Of a stretch of 49,489 nt of DNA, positions 7,869 through 18,220 are shown in pieces; the first letter of the stretch is position 1, and each line of letters starts with the position of its first letter. Where the stretch lies: the NCBI GenBank assembly GCA_902766005.1, contig CACXCB010000062.1, positions 1 to 49,489 on the forward strand, in the 5' to 3' direction. Source of the stretch: an uncultured Erysipelotrichaceae bacterium. Lineage in GTDB: Bacteria > Bacillota_I > Bacilli_A > Erysipelotrichales > Erysipelotrichaceae. The notes below the pieces were generated by a model. That model saw nothing but the letters and a program-made list of their open reading frames with translations, was not told the DNA's origin and did no database searches. Position numbers and translations under genes: made by a program.

Positions 7869-8688
7869 GATATACCTCCCGCAATTCTTCCACTGTCAAT
7901 TGTTGAGAGCGCACAGATGCAGAAACACCGGCTTCTTCCAGTATTCTTTTTACCTGTTCGCCATCTCCATAATACTCTTTGAGATTGTTGTAAATGGTCT
8001 TTCTTCTCTGTTTGAAACAAGCTCTGACAAACGCAAAGAAATCGGAAGTATCCTCATCCTGTCTCTTGCGTGAAAACTGGATTATCACGCTGTCCACATT
8101 CGGAGACGGATTGAATGATCTTCCCGGCACTTGAAACAGTTTCCTGATATCAAACAGATACTGTCCTTCCACCGACAACGCACTATATTCCTGATCATTT
8201 GGCTTTGCCGCAAAACGATCACCGACTTCTTTCTGTACCATAACCGTAATGTAGGAAATATCCGGATTATCAAACAATTTAAATAATACAGGCGTGGTGA
8301 TGTAATACGGCAAGTTGGCACAGACACTCACAGTACCGTATTGCTCTTTCAATTCCCGAACCTTCTGCTCCAGATCCGTTTCCAGAAAGTCCTCCAAAAG
8401 AATTTCCACATTGTCATAGGCAGACAATGTATCTTTCAATACAGGCAATAAGTCTTCATCGATTTCAAAAGCCGTTACATGTTTTGAAAAACGTGCAAGC
8501 TGTTCCGTCAGGCTTCCTATGCCCGGACCTATTTCAATTACCGCTCCTTCACAATGCGACTGTTGTGCACATCTTTCCACAATGACCGGATCCACAAGAA
8601 AATTCTGGCCGAACCCCTTTTTTGCGCGCAGGCCGTATTTTTCCAGTATTTCTTTCGTGTAGGATGGTGTTGCAATCCATCTTGTCAT
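7846..8688 (-). CDS. rsmA: 16S rRNA dimethyladenosine transferase
   Basis: KsgA/RsmA dimethylates two adjacent adenines near the 3' end of 16S rRNA using SAM. Motifs seen are KKGFGQNFLVD, SAM-binding IEIGPGIGSLTEQLA, and the NLPYYITTP catalytic motif (NLPY) with FNPSPNVDS after it. The length, 280 residues, is usual. It overlaps rnmV upstream by 4 bases and ispE downstream, matching the tatD-rnmV-rsmA order of Bacillota. Confidence 0.96.
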   Translation of the reverse strand: MTRWIATPSYTKEILEKYGLRAKKGFGQNFLVDPVIVERCAQQSHCEGAVIEIGPGIGSLTEQLARFSKHVTAFEIDEDLLPVLKDTLSAYDNVEILLEDFLETDLEQKVRELKEQYGTVSVCANLPYYITTPVLFKLFDNPDISYITVMVQKEVGDRFAAKPNDQEYSALSVEGQYLFDIRKLFQVPGRSFNPSPNVDSVIIQFSRKRQDEDTSDFFAFVRACFKQRRKTIYNNLKEYYGDGEQVKRILEEAGVSASVRSQQLTVEELREVYHAAKSLR

Positions 8689-9218
8689 ATATCCAGTACC
8701 TCAATCAGTTCTTCTTTTGTAATGCCAAGGCAGTTCATCCTAATCCGCATGGTTTTTGCGGTTCCGGTACCGATATGCAAAGCCATACCGACTTTTTCCC
8801 GCAATTCTCCGCTGTCCTCTCTTCCCATCAGTCCGAGCTCATAGAAATCCTGCGCCGTTATCTGTTCAACAGGATCTTCCGTATAGGTGATTAAATGCGA
8901 TAAGGCTTCCTCCAGCACTTCCTTGCAAGCATGTTCCACACCCACTTTTTTCGTTGTATGGGCGTTTGCCTTATCCACAAAGGCATTCTTGCATCCCGGC
9001 ACCTTCCGGTTGATCTGGTTCCTGATCCTGTTGCCCGGGCTGTCAGGATCCGTAAAGATGATGACCCCTCTTTTTTCCTTTGCCTTGCGAATTAAATCGA
9101 TTTTAAAATCCGTAACATCTGTACCGTTGGTTTCCAGGGTATCACAGTCAAAATACTGCTTTAAGGTTGCGGTATCGTTTTTTCCCTCCACAACGATCAA
9201 TTCCTGTATTTTTTTCAT
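8685..9218 (-). CDS. rnmV: Ribonuclease M5 (5S rRNA maturation)
   Basis: Toprim-domain endonuclease that matures 5S rRNA precursor. Toprim residues are visible as IVVEGKND near the N-terminus, ETNGTDVT, and IIFTDPDSPGNRIR. The C-terminal part (LIGREDS-like LMGREDSGELREKVG) matches the family. ATG at 9218 overlaps the tatD stop as ATGA. A GTG two codons upstream is less likely. 177 residues is the normal length. Confidence 0.94.
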   Translation of the reverse strand: MKKIQELIVVEGKNDTATLKQYFDCDTLETNGTDVTDFKIDLIRKAKEKRGVIIFTDPDSPGNRIRNQINRKVPGCKNAFVDKANAHTTKKVGVEHACKEVLEEALSHLITYTEDPVEQITAQDFYELGLMGREDSGELREKVGMALHIGTGTAKTMRIRMNCLGITKEELIEVLDI

Positions 9219-9979
9219 TGGCACAAAAACCTCGTCCAGTTTTCATCAATGGCATTTGCCATTTCTTCCACACTGATGTTTCTGACATCCGCCATTTTGC
9301 GCACAATCAAGGGAATATAAGAAGGTTCGTTTCGTTTGCCTCTCATGGGCACAGGTGCCATATACGGACAATCCGTTTCACTTAGCAGATATTTTATATC
9401 AATGTCCTCACACACCTCTACAGAATGTCTGGCATTTTTAAATGTCAAAGCGCCGCCAAGAGCGATATAATACCCGAGTTTTGTAAACTCCCTGGCCATT
9501 TCTTTTGTACCCGGAAAACAATGCATCAGGCCTTTCCAGTGATGTTCTTTCATGATATCAAAGGTATCCTGTATGGCCTCTCTGGAATGGACGGCAATCG
9601 GTTTGTTTAATTTTCTTGCGAGTTCAATCTGCCGGATAAAAAATTCTCTCTGCAGAGCCTGCATTTCCTTATCTTTTTCCCAATGATAATCCAGACCGAT
9701 TTCCCCGATAACGTCAATCATCGGATCCTTTGCGATTTGTACAAAAGCATCCCAATCCTTTTCATTGACATCACAGGGAAATATCCCTGTTGCAATGGAG
9801 AACTTCTTTGGATTTTTTCTTTTGACTTCAATCGCTTTTAAAGCCTCGTCCTTGGATAAAGTGATGATCATGATGCGGTCAACATGGGCTTCTTCCGTCC
9901 TTTTTAACATTTCATCATAATCTTCTTCAAAACTTTCATCCAAGATATGCGCATGTGTATCTACATAATGTATCGTCAT
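9215..9979 (-). CDS. tatD: TatD-family metal-dependent deoxyribonuclease/hydrolase
   Basis: TIM-barrel metallohydrolase with DNase activity in characterised relatives. Metal-site residues appear as VDTHAHILD at the N-terminus, GEIGLDYHW, PIAVHSREA, LMHCFPGT and SETDCPYMAP in the correct order. The open frame extends upstream into mnmE, but ATG 9979, which directly follows the mnmE TAG with GGAAAATAGG just before it, gives MTIHYVDTHAH, the normal N-terminus. 254 residues. Confidence 0.94.
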   Translation of the reverse strand: MTIHYVDTHAHILDESFEEDYDEMLKRTEEAHVDRIMIITLSKDEALKAIEVKRKNPKKFSIATGIFPCDVNEKDWDAFVQIAKDPMIDVIGEIGLDYHWEKDKEMQALQREFFIRQIELARKLNKPIAVHSREAIQDTFDIMKEHHWKGLMHCFPGTKEMAREFTKLGYYIALGGALTFKNARHSVEVCEDIDIKYLLSETDCPYMAPVPMRGKRNEPSYIPLIVRKMADVRNISVEEMANAIDENWTRFLCQ

Positions 9980-9980
9980 C

Positions 9981-11303
9981 CTATTTTCCCAGACAGAACC
10001 TGCTGAATATTTCATCCAGCAAATCCTCTTTGCCTGCCTTTCCTGTTATCTGTTTTAGAGCATTCCAGCTCTTCTCGAGATCAATCGTTACAAGATCCAG
10101 TTCCATGCCGTCCTCTAAAGATTGTAATGCATCCTCCATGCTTCTTTTTGCCTGTAAAGCCAGTCCGATCTGTCTCTCGTTATTCAGTGTATCGGTATTT
10201 AATGCATACAGTTCTTTGTCATACTTTCTCTGTATCTCTTTAACAAGTGAATCAATTTCTTTATTTTTAGCACTGATGGACAAGCCATCACTCTCTTTCA
10301 GATCGGTTTTATTGTAGACAAGAATACGGTTCTTCCCTTCTGTTTTTCTTAACAGTTCTGCATCTTCCTCATCCGGTTCCCTGGATGCATCTAAAACCAC
10401 AATGACAAGTTGTGCCCTTTCGAGTGCTTCCAAGGATTTCTGAATGCCAATCTTTTCCACAATATCTTCCGATTCTCGTATGCCTGCCGTATCTATCAGG
10501 TTTAAAGTAATACCCCCGACTCTGACACTGCCTTCCACTAAGTCTCTTGTCGTACCGGCTATATCCGTGACAATTGCCTTATCCTCTTCCAGCAATGCAT
10601 TCAGCAATGAGGATTTCCCTACATTCGGTTTCCCCAGAATAACGGTATCAATACCATCCTTAATCGAAATGGATTGTTGGGCTTCAATAATAATCCTGTC
10701 GATATCTTTGATCCATTTTCTTACGGAAGGCAATATCTCCTCTTCGGTCAATTGATGTACATCATCATATTCCGGATAATCAATATTCACTTCAATATTG
10801 GCGATGATCTGTGTCAGTTCTTCTTCCAGAGGTTTTAACAGTTTTGTAACTGATCCTTTCAAAGAGTGCACAGCGCTTCTGGCATTGGATGCATCTCTGG
10901 CAAGAATCAGATCATTCACGCCTTCAGCTTGTGAGAGATCCATCTTTCCATGCAGAAAGGCTCTTTCGGTGAATTCACCGGGACGTGCCATTCTGGCCCC
11001 ATGACCCAGTACAAGCTGTAATACTCTCCTTGTGATATATATACCGCCATGACATCCGATTTCCACGACATCTTCGCCGGTATAAGAATGCGGTGATCTG
11101 AAGATACTCACAAGTACTTCATCAACCGGTTCATTGTTTTCCTGTATTGTTCCATAGTGGATGGTATACCCTTTCGCTTCCCGCAAGTCTTTTCCCATCA
11201 ATTCCGAAATTACGGATAAAGACTCTGAACCCGATAAACGGATAACGGATATTGCACCCATGGCATTGGCAGTGGCTATTGCAGCAATCGTATCTTCAAA
11301 CAT
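9981..11303 (-). CDS. mnmE: tRNA uridine-5-carboxymethylaminomethyl(34) synthesis GTPase MnmE
   Basis: GTPase that, with MnmG, modifies U34 of tRNAs. An N-terminal tetrahydrofolate-binding domain is followed by the inserted G domain, with GKPNVGKSSLLN, DIAGTTRD, DTAGIR and NKTD. The C-terminus ends CLGK, the conserved Cys motif. The open frame begins at a GTG (11309), but ATG 11303 with AAAGG upstream is preferred, giving 440 residues. It is the first gene of the minus-strand run and no mnmG is in the window. Confidence 0.95.
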   Translation of the reverse strand: MFEDTIAAIATANAMGAISVIRLSGSESLSVISELMGKDLREAKGYTIHYGTIQENNEPVDEVLVSIFRSPHSYTGEDVVEIGCHGGIYITRRVLQLVLGHGARMARPGEFTERAFLHGKMDLSQAEGVNDLILARDASNARSAVHSLKGSVTKLLKPLEEELTQIIANIEVNIDYPEYDDVHQLTEEEILPSVRKWIKDIDRIIIEAQQSISIKDGIDTVILGKPNVGKSSLLNALLEEDKAIVTDIAGTTRDLVEGSVRVGGITLNLIDTAGIRESEDIVEKIGIQKSLEALERAQLVIVVLDASREPDEEDAELLRKTEGKNRILVYNKTDLKESDGLSISAKNKEIDSLVKEIQRKYDKELYALNTDTLNNERQIGLALQAKRSMEDALQSLEDGMELDLVTIDLEKSWNALKQITGKAGKEDLLDEIFSRFCLGK

Positions 11304-11378
11304 GTTCACCCTTTCTTATCTCCACAAGTTTACCACTCATTCTTTATGATTTCCATTGTTCGTGTTAAGATATTCACC

Positions 11379-12707
11379 ATGTATCAGACAGAAGTAAGCA
11401 GGGCACTGCAGGAAATCGGGTATCTTCCGCTTTTGCCCATACAGAAAGAAGTTATCCCGCATATCGAAAACAATGAACATCTTTTCGTACAGGCAAAAAC
11501 AGGATCGGGAAAAACCGCTTCCTATTTAATACCGCTTTTATCCCATTGCAAAAGATCTTTAATCATCGCTCCGACAAGAGAGCTTGCCCTGCAGATTGAA
11601 ACAGAAGCTCTTAGAATTGCTTCCTACACCAAAATTCATTCAGCATGTCTGATCGGCGGCATCGATTACACAAAACAGGAAAACAGACTGCGGGCAAAAC
11701 CGGAACTCATTATCGCAACAGCTGGCAGATTACTGGACTTGTCCTCACAAAACAAAATTGATTTTTCCCGATTGGAAACAGTTGTTTTGGATGAAGCAGA
11801 TCAAATCATTCATACCGGCCAGTATGAGGATGTGAAAAAAGTCCTTGATCAGATCTTACAGCCGATACAGCTGATCTGTCTTTCCGCCACATGTGAGGAA
11901 AGACTTTCTCAATATCTTCCCGAAAGTTATGTGACACTTCAATTTGATGAAAACAGAGTCAATGAGGATATTGTCTTATGCCATATACAAACCGAAGAAA
12001 AGACAAAAACCCTTCGCAAACTGCTTCAGAATGAACCGATCCAAAAGGCGATCATTTTTGTTAACCACAAAAGTGATGCACTTTATCTGGAAAAGAAATT
12101 TCTTCATGAAAATATACTCTGTGCCCCCTTCTCTTCCGCTCAGGATGAAAACAAACGCATCCGAACCATACGTGATTTTACGGAAGGAAAAATACGCATA
12201 CTCATATCCACCGATGCCGGTGCACGAGGCCTCGATATTCCCGATCTTTCCCATATTATTCACTATGATCTTCCTTTTGACAAAGAAACCTATATCCATC
12301 GCTCCGGAAGAACCGCCCATCAACAGAATCAAGGTATTTCGATCGCCTTCCTGAATCAGGAAGAAGCGGAAACAGAAACCGGGAAATACATTCTTTCCCA
12401 ATCAATACCTTTCGTCTTCACAAACAAAAACGGCAATAATCTGACCGTGCCTTTGGCACAAACAAAAAAGAAAAGCACAAACACACAAACGATTTTAATC
12501 CGGGCAGGAAGGAAAGACAAAATCCGTCGCGGAGATATTGTCGGCAGTCTTTGTGCCATACTTCCTTTTGAAAAAATCGGTACGATTGAAATCCAGGACC
12601 ATTACTCCCTGGTAACCATCCTTGATGAAGAAACCACTCTCCTCCAAAAAATCAATCCTCTTACGATCAAAGGAAAAAAGAGAAAAGTTGAACAAAAGAA
12701 TGCATGA
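11379..12707 (+). CDS. dbpA: DEAD-box RNA helicase with DbpA-type RNA-binding domain
   Basis: ATP-dependent RNA helicase, likely acting in 23S rRNA/50S assembly like DbpA/YxiN. Motifs: AKTGSGKT (I), PTRELALQ (Ia), VLDEADQ (II), LSATCEE (III), STDAGARGLDIP and YIHRSGRTAHQ (V-VI). The last 70 residues (ILIRAGRKDKIRRGDIVGSL to TIKGKK) match the DbpA RNA-binding domain that recognises hairpin 92 of 23S rRNA. An ATG at 11346 would add 11 residues, but a TATGAT -10-like element at 11345-11350 makes 11379 the better start. No strong ribosome binding site is visible. Confidence 0.92.
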   Translation: MYQTEVSRALQEIGYLPLLPIQKEVIPHIENNEHLFVQAKTGSGKTASYLIPLLSHCKRSLIIAPTRELALQIETEALRIASYTKIHSACLIGGIDYTKQENRLRAKPELIIATAGRLLDLSSQNKIDFSRLETVVLDEADQIIHTGQYEDVKKVLDQILQPIQLICLSATCEERLSQYLPESYVTLQFDENRVNEDIVLCHIQTEEKTKTLRKLLQNEPIQKAIIFVNHKSDALYLEKKFLHENILCAPFSSAQDENKRIRTIRDFTEGKIRILISTDAGARGLDIPDLSHIIHYDLPFDKETYIHRSGRTAHQQNQGISIAFLNQEEAETETGKYILSQSIPFVFTNKNGNNLTVPLAQTKKKSTNTQTILIRAGRKDKIRRGDIVGSLCAILPFEKIGTIEIQDHYSLVTILDEETTLLQKINPLTIKGKKRKVEQKNA

Positions 12708-12712
12708 TTCCA

Positions 12713-12741
12713 TTGTTTAAAACCATACATTCTTTTATAAT
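12713..12741 (+). promoter_or_regulatory. Promoter for the GH1 glycosidase gene
   Basis: TTGTTT (12713-12718) and TATAAT (12736-12741) are 17 bases apart, directly after the helicase stop codon. A GGAGG ribosome binding site follows before the glycosidase ATG. Confidence 0.7.
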
Positions 12742-12749
12742 TTTCGTAA

Positions 12750-14252
<1,503 letters not shown>

Positions 14253-14261
14253 ATCTATCTT

Positions 14262-14297
14262 AAAAAGTCTCTGCCTGTAAAAAGGCAAAGACTTTTT
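14262..14297. terminator. Bidirectional terminator between GH1 and the HipA-like kinase
   Basis: AAAAAGTCT (14262-14270) pairs with AGACTTTTT (14289-14297), and the inner TGCC pairs with GGCA. The stem is flanked by A- and T-runs, so it can terminate both convergent genes. Confidence 0.85.
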
Positions 14298-15112
14298 TAC
14301 TGTTTCACAAAAAGATAATTGTATTTTCTTTTCTGTTCCAGGAGAATATCCAATACTCTTATTTTCGTCTGCTCATCATAATTTTTTTCATTTTGAAGTA
14401 TACTGACAATATCTTTTTCCTTAAAAGTAAAGTGAATCTGAATATCAAATACTTCTTCGGCAATCTCTATTTGACGTTCCAGACTGGAAGATATTGTTTT
14501 TCCTTTCACTGTTTCTATCATTTTATAGATATCCCCATGCATAGGATAATCAATGGTTGTATCCGACATAAGAGCGGCTCCATTGTCAAAAACAGGTGCA
14601 TATGAAAAGCTCCCATCATCCTTCTGAATCAATGCGATATTGTGAAAATGCCTCTCTTCATTCAGAAATAAAGCATCTATTTCTAAAAGTTTACACAAAT
14701 ATTCACCAAAATGATTCAATCCTGTACATGCAATGACAGAATTTGTTATTTGAATCAACCTGTCTTTTTCATCAGGTATGTGCCATATAGCGCCATACAA
14801 ATCATATCCGTATACTTCCAGAAACAATCTGTTCAAAGTGATCAGCCTCTCTCCCGGCCGAAGAAAGCTCATGCTTTGACAGCCATGAAATGTATTCAGC
14901 TTATAGGCAATATCCTCCGTTTCATAATCCACATACTCAGAAGGATCCAGAGAAGAATACTGCAACAGCCTTGAAACTACATATTCTGCCAGCCCTTCAT
15001 AGCCGAGATAATCTGCTTTATACCATGTCTTATCCAGTACCCACTTCAATTGATTCCCTTTCGAAGATTTACGTTTATTTGTGAATGTATTTTCATCGTC
15101 TAATACAATCAT
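14297..15112 (-). CDS. HipA/HipT-like serine/threonine kinase, probable toxin
   Basis: HipA-fold kinase core of 271 residues without the N-terminal HipA subdomain. The catalytic region reads LFLNEERHFHNIAL followed by YAPVFDNGAAL, corresponding to the catalytic (N-x-D-R-H-x-x-N) and metal-binding (D-x-G) motifs of HipA relatives. Here a glutamate (NEERH) stands where aspartate is usual. Characterised HipA and HipT kinases phosphorylate glutamyl- or tryptophanyl-tRNA synthetase; the target here is unknown. The gene overlaps the upstream HTH gene by 4 bases (ATGA), which suggests coupled synthesis with its antitoxin. The toxin role is inferred from family and layout. Confidence 0.78.
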   Translation of the reverse strand: MIVLDDENTFTNKRKSSKGNQLKWVLDKTWYKADYLGYEGLAEYVVSRLLQYSSLDPSEYVDYETEDIAYKLNTFHGCQSMSFLRPGERLITLNRLFLEVYGYDLYGAIWHIPDEKDRLIQITNSVIACTGLNHFGEYLCKLLEIDALFLNEERHFHNIALIQKDDGSFSYAPVFDNGAALMSDTTIDYPMHGDIYKMIETVKGKTISSSLERQIEIAEEVFDIQIHFTFKEKDIVSILQNEKNYDEQTKIRVLDILLEQKRKYNYLFVKQ

Positions 15113-15669
15113 ATACCCCTCTCTATTTCAACCCGAAACGGATCCCCTTCCACTCTTCCTCCTGTTTTCTCAATGATTAACAAAGGATCATAATAAGGGA
15201 TATCCAGTTCTTCCAGCTGAATCTTCATTTTATCTCTTGTCTCAGGGAAACATCGACTTTCCAGAAATTCTTCATAATCCTGATAATTCGGTTTCTGATT
15301 TCCTCCAAAAGCACATAACAGAACATTCTGTGTATAGTTCTTTATCTTCACTTTTCTTTGGATCATATTGACATCAATTACGGTGCACAAGGTATTATAC
15401 CAATAATATTTTAATCGCAGTGGTGCTGTCTTTTCGGGTATCCGATAATATTCTGCCATCTCCGGTGTTTCCAGAAGAATCCTGGACAATAATACGACCG
15501 GACCGGTGATCGGACGATCATTCGCCTCCCAGTTTTCTATTGTTTTCACAGATACATTCAGCAATTCGGCAAGTTCATTCTGTGTCATTTGCAGCTTCTT
15601 TCTCATTCTTTTTATGTCATCTTTGTTCAAATGATCCGGCAAAGCGTATTTGTTTCTATCTTTTTTCAT
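15109..15669 (-). CDS. XRE-type HTH antitoxin fused to a HipA N-terminal (HipS-like) domain
   Basis: 186 residues. Residues about 14-70 form a Cro/C1-type helix-turn-helix (KLQMTQNELAELLNVSVKTI). Residues about 95-180 (YWYNTLCTVIDV, FLESRCFPETRDKMKIQLEE, YDPLLIIEKTGGR) resemble the N-terminal subdomain that precedes the kinase core in HipA and is a separate HipS protein in HipBST systems. The arrangement would therefore be a HipB-HipS fusion encoded upstream of a separate HipT. AGGGG lies 7 bases before the ATG, inside a large inverted repeat, suggesting autorepression. The fused-domain reading is inference from pattern similarity. Confidence 0.72.
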   Translation of the reverse strand: MKKDRNKYALPDHLNKDDIKRMRKKLQMTQNELAELLNVSVKTIENWEANDRPITGPVVLLSRILLETPEMAEYYRIPEKTAPLRLKYYWYNTLCTVIDVNMIQRKVKIKNYTQNVLLCAFGGNQKPNYQDYEEFLESRCFPETRDKMKIQLEELDIPYYDPLLIIEKTGGRVEGDPFRVEIERGI

Positions 15670-15672
15670 ATA

Positions 15673-15727
15673 AAACCCCTAATATTTAGTAGTTATTTTA
15701 TATTTTACTACTATTTTTTAGGGTTTC
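15673..15727. promoter_or_regulatory. Long interrupted palindrome, putative HipB-type operator
   Basis: The outer arms AAACCCCTAA (15673-15682) and TTAGGGTTT (15719-15727) and inner arms AGTAGT (15688-15693) and ACTACT (15707-15712) are symmetric about an AT-rich centre. It covers the likely -10 region (TATAAA/TAAAAT on the minus strand) and the ribosome binding site of the HTH gene, so a dimeric HTH protein bound here would block its own transcription. Confidence 0.7.
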
Positions 15728-15835
15728 AAGTATAGTTTGCGAAAAGTAGGAATCATCCTGATACACTTTTACAGTCATATGATTCGTATTTTCTTTTCAT
15801 ATAAGTTACCATGATACTATCTAAATGAGGCAGAT

Positions 15836-16291
15836 ATGACGGTAAAAGAACTGTCTGAAGGTATTCGTGATGGAAAGTGGACAAGTGTGGATCTTGTCAG
15901 AAAATACCTGAAGTTCATAGCGGAGAATGACGAAAAATACAACAGTAAAGCCGAAATCAACGCCAATGCCCTGTTTGAGGCAAGAGCCATGGATGAAGAA
16001 CTAAAACAAAGCGGCATGCGTTCCCCTTTGCATGGTATTCCCGTTCTTTTACAAGACAACATTGATGTCAAAGGCATGCATACAACAGCAGGATCCTATG
16101 CCATAAGTGATCTGATTGCCGAAGAAGATGCTTTCATCACCAAAAAACTGAAAGATGCAGGCGCTGTTATCCTCGGCAAAACAAACTTATCGGAATTTGC
16201 CTATTTCATGTCCAGACAGGATATGCCATTTCGTATAAAACCGGTATTGACGGAACGTCAAGTTCAGACAATTATACTCTACCCAAAGTAA
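15836..16291 (+). pseudogene. Truncated amidase-signature protein, likely inactive
   Basis: The first about 130 residues match the N-terminus of amidase-signature hydrolases: TSVDLVRKYLKFI, HGIPVLLQDNID, TTAGSYA and ILGKTNLSEFAY. In active members the second motif has a catalytic lysine (PvLvKDNid); here it is glutamine. The usual GGSSSGS serine region is missing because the frame runs into unrelated sequence and stops after 151 codons, about a third of a normal amidase. Adjacent frames do not restore it. I interpret this as a decayed gene rather than a short functional enzyme. Confidence 0.75.
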
Positions 16292-16313
16292 AATGCTCCT
16301 TTTTGGAGCATTT
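16291..16313. terminator. Hairpin terminator between the amidase remnant and the deacetylase gene
   Basis: AAATGCTCC (16291-16299) and GGAGCATTT (16305-16313) form a perfect 9-bp stem with a T5 loop. It overlaps the last codons of both convergent frames. T-rich flanks are short, so efficiency in either direction is uncertain. Confidence 0.65.
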
Positions 16314-17721
16314 AATTTGCAATTCCATGATGTGCCGTAAAGGATAAATCACTCAAAGGTGCAAAATGATAGCCATTTTCCAACCCCCAGAGAATAATAC
16401 TTTCTACCGCATTGACCGAGAATTCCTTGATATCATGCTGAAGCACAACCGAAGGAACACCATGATCATGATTATACTGTATACCTCTTATAACATTTTC
16501 ATATACGGTATTTGTATCTGTTGTTCCGCCCGCATCACCACTGGAAACATTCCAGTCAAAATACGTATAGCCGTATTCTGCTGCCTCCGCAGCCAATCTT
16601 GACATGATCCCTTCACTGTAGTTTGCACTGACAGTATTGGAAGAACCTCCCGGGAACCGGAACAATCTGCTTCTGTTTCCTGTCTGGGCTTCTATTACAT
16701 CATTCACCCTGTTAAAATCATCCCAATACGCTTCATCACTTGCATAGATTTGTGCATAGTTATGTGAAGCTGTATGAACAGCTACCGTATGTCCTGCTTC
16801 AGCAGCGCGTTTCATGCAGTAGGCATAACCGGGATATGCATTTGTGGCAAAGAAAGTAACTTTCACATTATACTGATCCAGTACATCCAATAGGTGATCT
16901 GTATGACTTCCCGGTCCGTCGTCAAATGTCAGATAAATGGTATTCTCATTTTCAAAGAAACCTTTCACATGCACAATTCTTTCGGCAGAGGAAGCATTTC
17001 CATGTGAGTCCTCAACAGTATATGTCAAAGTATAATCTCCGTTCGTATGAACATCCACATTTCCTTCTACGATAACCTTGTCCGTGACATCCCCGTCGCA
17101 ATCATCTTCCGCACTGTAATGATCCTCATAGGGAATGCCATTCTGCCAAGAGAATTCATTTCCTCCATCCATGGTTATTACAGGAGCTTCACGATCATCG
17201 TAAAAGATTTTTCTTCTCTTTTTGGTTGTATTTCCGCTGCTATCCGATACTGTGTAATAAACATAACCGTCCTTTTCTTCTGAAACAACCTGATCCGTCA
17301 AATCACCGTCATGAGGATCGGATGCACTGAAGCCTTCCTCTTCATAAGGATGATTGTATCTGGTGTAATGATCTTCTATGGTTTCCAGATGGATTACAGG
17401 ACGATCAGTATCCACCACATGAATCACTCGGACTCCATCTGCTTCCTGATGATGATTCTTTATATGATAATGAATCTGATGATCACCCAAGTCATTGCTC
17501 AGATCACTCTCCGTATCTAATTCTGCTTCTTTTGTGATAAAAGGAAGCAGCGAACTTCTCCAATACACATTTGCACCGGGATCTTCAAAAGTTTCCGTAT
17601 ATTCCAATGTTATTTCAGGATCACCAATAATCTCTACAACCGGAATCCAATGATTCAGCAGGAAGAAACAGCCGGTCAATACAGCCGTGATGGTCAAAAA
17701 TACCAATATCCATTTCTTCAT
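16312..17721 (-). CDS. Membrane-anchored polysaccharide deacetylase (CE4/NodB) with Ig-like repeats
   Basis: Surface enzyme predicted to de-N-acetylate peptidoglycan or another glycan. An N-terminal membrane segment (about residues 3-22, WILVFLTITAVLTGCFFLL) is followed by three immunoglobulin-like DUF5011/HYR-type modules, each with a D-x-x-x-P-V-I start and Y(T)V.DSxGN end. The C-terminal NodB domain has the metal/catalytic TFDDGP, the zinc motif HTASHNY and RFPGGSSN. The open frame starts earlier, but ATG 17721 with GGGGGGAG upstream gives MKKWILVF. It stands alone on the minus strand. Confidence 0.9.
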   Translation of the reverse strand: MKKWILVFLTITAVLTGCFFLLNHWIPVVEIIGDPEITLEYTETFEDPGANVYWRSSLLPFITKEAELDTESDLSNDLGDHQIHYHIKNHHQEADGVRVIHVVDTDRPVIHLETIEDHYTRYNHPYEEEGFSASDPHDGDLTDQVVSEEKDGYVYYTVSDSSGNTTKKRRKIFYDDREAPVITMDGGNEFSWQNGIPYEDHYSAEDDCDGDVTDKVIVEGNVDVHTNGDYTLTYTVEDSHGNASSAERIVHVKGFFENENTIYLTFDDGPGSHTDHLLDVLDQYNVKVTFFATNAYPGYAYCMKRAAEAGHTVAVHTASHNYAQIYASDEAYWDDFNRVNDVIEAQTGNRSRLFRFPGGSSNTVSANYSEGIMSRLAAEAAEYGYTYFDWNVSSGDAGGTTDTNTVYENVIRGIQYNHDHGVPSVVLQHDIKEFSVNAVESIILWGLENGYHFAPLSDLSFTAHHGIAN

Positions 17722-17815
17722 TTTTCTCCCCCCCGATACCACCATAACACAACGGATGTTAAACATCTATCTCCGGTGCGTTTATTAATTGAATCTTAAG
17801 AGAAAAAAGATTTCC

Positions 17816-18088
17816 TCACGAATGGAGAAAATCATCTGTCGGTTCAATGTAGCAGTCATAAATATGATTCATTCTGACACCGATGTCATTGATGGATACC
17901 CTTCCTTCATATCCCTTCCTGACAATCATGGAGCGGTAATCCAGTTTGAATTCCTCAAAACGCTGATCCTGGATGTCGAATATCACATCTTTTTCCAGAT
18001 AGCGTATACCGATGATATACCGATCTATACCATCAAAATATTTTTTGAGGAAAGTAAAATCTTTCAAAGGCATTTCAATACTGACCAT
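17816..18088 (-). CDS. Small uncharacterised protein (90 aa)
   Basis: I do not recognise this family. The protein is soluble, mixed alpha/beta in character, with aromatic and acidic residues (YFDGIDRYIIGIRYLEKD, DYRSMIVRKGYEGRVSI). A GGGAG ribosome binding site lies 9 bases before the ATG, which favours this frame over the longer one on the opposite strand (17789-18121). It is separated from the deacetylase gene by 94 bases and could be co-transcribed with it. Confidence 0.6.
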   Translation of the reverse strand: MVSIEMPLKDFTFLKKYFDGIDRYIIGIRYLEKDVIFDIQDQRFEEFKLDYRSMIVRKGYEGRVSINDIGVRMNHIYDCYIEPTDDFLHS

Positions 18089-18220
18089 ATATCATCATCT
18101 CCCTTCTTCTATATTATATAAGAAAATTATCAGGATAAAACAAATATTCACGATTATTTTTCTGGCAGCATAACTGCTTTCCAAATATAATGGAAGTACA
18201 AAGAAAGAGCGATAAACCAT

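Noticed and set aside
17789..18121. 110-codon plus-strand frame opposite the 90-aa gene
   Set aside because: The minus-strand frame has a spaced GGGAG ribosome binding site and a normal start; the plus frame does not.
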